From positions 7,743,001 to 7,807,000 of the forward strand of contig NZ_CP012159.1 in the NCBI RefSeq assembly GCF_001189295.1: 64,000 bases of DNA, given 5' to 3'. Both the position numbers and the translations under genes were made by a program. The notes below the pieces were generated by a model, which searched no databases, had not been told where the DNA came from, and saw nothing but the letters and a program-made list of their open reading frames with translations. Each line of letters starts with the position of its first letter. Position 1 is the stretch's first letter. The DNA comes from Chondromyces crocatus (GTDB taxonomy: Bacteria; Myxococcota_A; Polyangia; Polyangiales; Polyangiaceae). Of the stretch, positions 61,135 to 64,000 are shown piece after piece.

Positions 61135-63501
61135 ATGGCGCCCCCGATCTGCTTCTTCCGCGATCTCACCACCGCGCTTTCCCCCCTCGCTGGCGGCAAG
61201 GGCAGCACCCTCGCCCGCCTCTCCCGGGCCGGATACCCCATCCCTGACGGCTTCATCGTCCTCACCCGCGCCTTCGACGGCGACGCCCTCACCCCCACTG
61301 CCCGCAGCCGCCTACGCCCTGCCCTCGCCTTCCTCCGCGCCAACCAGCGCGACTGCGCCTTCGCCGTCCGCTCCTCCGCCGTGAACGAGGACTCCGCGCA
61401 GGCCTCCTTCGCCGGCGCCCTCGACACCGTGCTCGACGTCCGCGACGACGACGCTGTCGCCGACGCCATCGAGACCGTCCGCCGCTCACGCCACCACGAA
61501 CGCGTCGCCGCCTACAGCCAGGCCCAGGGCCTCCCCGCCCAGCAAGACGTCGCCGTCGTCGTCCAGCGCCTCGTCCGCCCCCAGATCGCGGGCGTCCTCT
61601 TCACCGCCGACCCCGTCACCGGCAGCCGCGACACCCTCGTCGGCAACTACGTCCACGGCTTCGGCGAGCCGCTCGTCGCCGGCGAAGCCACCGCCCTCGC
61701 GTTCACCCTCACCCGCCCTCACGGCGACTACACCGGCCCCGAAGCCCTTCGCCCCCACGCGCGCGAACTCCACCGCCTCGGCACCCGCCTCGAAGACGAA
61801 CTCGCCGCTCCCCAGGACATCGAGTGGGCCCTCGTCGACGACCAGCTCACCCTCCTGCAAGCCCGCCCCATCACCACCTTGCGCGCCCACGACCCCATCA
61901 CCGGCGTCTGGAACGACAGCCTCACCGGCGACTACCTCTGGACCAGCACCAACCTCGGCGAAGCCGTGCCCGACGTCATGACCCCGTGCACCTGGTCCCT
62001 CCTCCAGATCTTCCTCGCCGACACCTTGCCCATCCTGCACTTCCGCGGCCTCACCCCTGCCGGCAACATCGGCGGTCGCCCCTACCTGAACCTCTCCGTC
62101 GCCGCGACCCTCAGCCACGCCTTCGGCATCAGCCCCCGGCGCTTCAGCGCCCTCGCCTCCCTCGTCTTCGGCCGCCTCCCCCCGGGCGTCGAGATCCCCC
62201 TGCTCCCCATCCCCCGCTGGCCCATCCTCCGCGCCTTGCTCCCCGAGGTCGTGCGCCTCCAGCGCCGCGTCCGCGAGCACCACCGCCTCCTCCCCGCCTT
62301 CGTCGCCGAAGGCCCCGCCCGCTGCGACGACCTGCGCGCCCGCATCCAGGACACCACCCGCCCCGCCGACCTCCTCACCCTCTGGAGCGACGACCTCCTC
62401 CCCTATTTCCGCCTGTGCTCCCGCATGCTGGAGGCCGGCGCCCGCCACGAAAGCAAGCAGAGCATGGCCTTGCGCCTCGCCCTCCGCGCCCTCGTCGGCG
62501 AAGCCGACACCAACGCCCTCCTCTCCAACCTCGGCGCCCACGACAGCCCCCTGGAGAGCCTCGGCCCCCTCGTCAGCCTCACCCAGCTCACCCGCGGCAC
62601 CATCGACCGCGCCCGGTACGCCCGCCGCCACGGCCACCGCGGCCCCCACGAGTTCGAGGTCTCCCTCCCTCGCCCTGCCGAGGACCCCCGGTTCATCGAC
62701 CGCCAGCTCGACGCCCTCCGCGACGCCCCCCTCGACGTCGACGTCCTTCTCGCCCGCCAGGCCCAGGCCCACGCCGACGCCTGGACACGCCTCGAGCAGC
62801 GCCACCCCCACCTCGCCGCCCCCCTTCGCCACCGCCTCGATCGCGCGGCCCGAGGCGCCCGCGATCGCGAACTCGCCCGCTCCGAAGCCGTCCGCGTCTT
62901 CTGGCCCCTGCGCACCTTCGTCCTCCGCGCTGGCGAACTCACCGCCCACGGCGACGACCTCTTCTTCCTCAGCATCGACGAGATCCTCGCCCTCCTCCGC
63001 GGCGACCTCACCCCCCTCGCCCGCATCCCCCCCCGCCGCGACGCCCACGCCCGCCAGAGCGCCCTCCCCCCCTATCCCCCCCTCGTCCGCGGCCGCTTCG
63101 ACCCCTTCCAGTGGGCCGCCGACCCCCGCCGCCGCAACGACCTCTTCGACGCCCGCGGCGACCTCACCCCGCCCCCGCACGCCATCACCGGCTTCCCTGG
63201 CGCCGCAGGCATCGTCGAAGGCCACGCCCGCGTCCTCACCACCCACGACGACGCCCACCTCCTCCAGCGCGGCGAGATCCTCGTCACCCCCGTCACCAAC
63301 ATCGGCTGGACCCCCCTCTTCCCCCGCGCCGCCGCCATCGTCACCGACGTCGGCGCCCCCCTCTCCCACGCCGCCATCGTCGCCCGCGAGCTGGGCATCC
63401 CCGCCGTCGTCGGCTGCGGCAACGCCACCACGCGCCTCCGCACCGGCGACCGCATCCGCGTCAACGGCGCCCAGGGCACCGTCGAACGCCTCGACCCCTG
63501 A
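61135..63501 (+). CDS. rifampicin-phosphotransferase / PEP-synthase-like enzyme
   Basis: A 788-aa enzyme. Residues 1-300 are a PEP-synthase-type ATP-grasp domain (GGKGSTLARLSRAGYPIPDGFIV, FAVRSSAVNEDSAQASFAG, GVLFTADPVTGSRDTLVGNY). The middle 300-690 is helical. Residues 690-788 are the mobile phospho-His domain (APLSHAAIVARELGIPAVVGCGNAT). The order ATP-grasp, middle domain, phospho-His domain matches rifampicin phosphotransferases (about 870 aa) better than PpsA, in which the phospho-His domain is central. Third codon positions are strikingly C-rich. The function could be antibiotic inactivation or another PEP-type transfer. Confidence 0.9.
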   Translation: MAPPICFFRDLTTALSPLAGGKGSTLARLSRAGYPIPDGFIVLTRAFDGDALTPTARSRLRPALAFLRANQRDCAFAVRSSAVNEDSAQASFAGALDTVLDVRDDDAVADAIETVRRSRHHERVAAYSQAQGLPAQQDVAVVVQRLVRPQIAGVLFTADPVTGSRDTLVGNYVHGFGEPLVAGEATALAFTLTRPHGDYTGPEALRPHARELHRLGTRLEDELAAPQDIEWALVDDQLTLLQARPITTLRAHDPITGVWNDSLTGDYLWTSTNLGEAVPDVMTPCTWSLLQIFLADTLPILHFRGLTPAGNIGGRPYLNLSVAATLSHAFGISPRRFSALASLVFGRLPPGVEIPLLPIPRWPILRALLPEVVRLQRRVREHHRLLPAFVAEGPARCDDLRARIQDTTRPADLLTLWSDDLLPYFRLCSRMLEAGARHESKQSMALRLALRALVGEADTNALLSNLGAHDSPLESLGPLVSLTQLTRGTIDRARYARRHGHRGPHEFEVSLPRPAEDPRFIDRQLDALRDAPLDVDVLLARQAQAHADAWTRLEQRHPHLAAPLRHRLDRAARGARDRELARSEAVRVFWPLRTFVLRAGELTAHGDDLFFLSIDEILALLRGDLTPLARIPPRRDAHARQSALPPYPPLVRGRFDPFQWAADPRRRNDLFDARGDLTPPPHAITGFPGAAGIVEGHARVLTTHDDAHLLQRGEILVTPVTNIGWTPLFPRAAAIVTDVGAPLSHAAIVARELGIPAVVGCGNATTRLRTGDRIRVNGAQGTVERLDP

Positions 63502-63634
63502 TCCCACACCCGTCTGCCACCAATCCCTTCCCCATCTGCTGCTGACCTCTCACCCGTCTGCCTCCCGCTCGCTGGCCCTCTGCGTTAGGGTCCCGCCACA
63601 TCCCCGAGCCTTCCTCGACCTTCAAGGAGCCCCC

Positions 63635-64000
63635 ATGAAACGCCTGCTCTCCACCACCTTCGCCCTGCTCTGCCTCGGCACCGCCGCCACCGCCGCCGCG
63701 CAGACCAGCACCCAGCCCACGCTCACCTTCCACGACGACTGGACCGTCGAGCAGGAAGGACAGCCCAGCACCGACACCCCGCTGCGCATCCGCTACGACC
63801 TCGACCGCCTCGCTCAGTGCCGCGGCCCCTCGTGGACGATCACCGGCTACATGATGAGCAACCGAGGCCCCGTCAGCAGCTTCACCGTCGCCAGCCCCTG
63901 GACCACCGGCCCCACCGCCGAACTCAACCTCGCCGTGAGCCGAGGCGGCAACCTCGAACTCTGGTTCCAGGTCACCGACGCCAACGGCTGCAGCGCCTGG
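63635..64000 (+). CDS. secreted protein, 3'-truncated by window end (DUF6209-like)
   Basis: The first 122 codons are inside the window. ATG 63635 follows AAGGAG by 5 bp. Residues 1-22 form a Sec signal peptide (LLSTTFALLCLGTAATAAA). The mature part begins TSTQPTLTFHDDWTVEQEG, with RIRYDLDRLAQCRG and GYMMSNRGPVSSFTVASPW. The strands and Cys resemble the DUF6209 family of secreted myxobacterial proteins, whose role is unknown. The gene continues beyond the edge. Confidence 0.75.
   Translation, partial: MKRLLSTTFALLCLGTAATAAAQTSTQPTLTFHDDWTVEQEGQPSTDTPLRIRYDLDRLAQCRGPSWTITGYMMSNRGPVSSFTVASPWTTGPTAELNLAVSRGGNLELWFQVTDANGCSAW

Noticed and set aside
61486-63507. Long Gly/Glu/Ala/Val-rich antisense frame opposite the PEP-type enzyme
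   Set aside because: The composition is a mirror of the C-rich third positions on the plus strand. The plus strand carries recognisable catalytic motifs.

Overview
The window is GC-rich DNA (roughly 68-70% by eye) that looks like a chromosomal segment of a large-genome myxobacterium, most likely Sorangiineae/Polyangiales. The clues are long Ser/Thr kinases, one of them fused to an AAA ATPase and a repeat tail; an FHA-GGDEF protein; a PilZ protein; many lipoproteins and secreted hydrolases; a high density of AraC/LysR/TetR/ArsR regulators; and strong G/C third-position codon use. No integrase, transposase, prophage or CRISPR array was seen. The species assignment is inference.

Layout. 0-0.7 kb holds minus-strand tRNA sequences: one intact tRNA-Thr(TGT), two degenerate tRNA-like sequences, one tRNA-like gene with about 50 extra nucleotides, and a lone tRNA 3' end with CCA. 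0.7-23.5 kb is an accessory metabolic and regulatory stretch in which transcription regulators repeatedly stand back-to-back with an enzyme (isochorismatase-like hydrolase, SDRs, O-methyltransferase, aldo/keto reductase, NAD-epimerase). It also holds a UvrA-like ABC ATPase-TetR-VOC-YdeI group and an ArsR-SRPBCC-small membrane protein operon with a readable promoter/operator. 23.7-25.0 kb carries five minus-strand tRNAs (Lys-TTT, Gln-TTG, Lys-CTT, Gln-CTG, Asn-GTT) that look like a duplicated Lys-Gln module with rho-independent-type hairpins. 26.4-32.4 kb holds molybdenum cofactor genes: a fused MoaC-MoaE, and a moaD-moaA pair 3.5 kb away. Between them lie a lactonase-like metallo-hydrolase, a LysR gene and a small Cys-rich lipoprotein. 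A 42-bp-period degenerate repeat array and a 17-bp CACGTG repeat also lie in this part.

32.4-51.4 kb is mainly signalling and envelope: a 1190-residue kinase-ATPase, a MATE exporter, two near-identical secreted hydrolase-like proteins followed by a membrane-anchored protein, a chlorite-dismutase-like heme protein, PilZ, FHA-GGDEF, dienelactone hydrolase, a PF10023-type aminopeptidase, a second kinase, and a LemA-TPM pair. 51.4-64 kb has a stand-alone NRPS-type condensation protein with an altered active-site motif, a LysR/NAD-epimerase pair, a second epimerase, an APH-like kinase, a secreted metallophosphatase, a GH5 cellulase-like lipoprotein, a rifampicin-phosphotransferase/PEP-synthase-like enzyme, and a secreted protein cut by the window end.

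How the parts connect. The clearest functional units are Moco synthesis (moaCE with moaD-moaA), the ArsR-regulated operon, the LemA-TPM pair, and the hydrolase pair with its anchored neighbour. Most other genes are single-gene units with a divergent regulator. No unmistakable new defence or biosynthetic system was found. The best leads for something undescribed are the 42-bp hairpin repeat array (27.69-28.14 kb), the interrupted tRNA-like gene (92-219), the tandem secreted hydrolases with their anchored partner (38.7-42.2 kb) and the HPxxxDG condensation protein.
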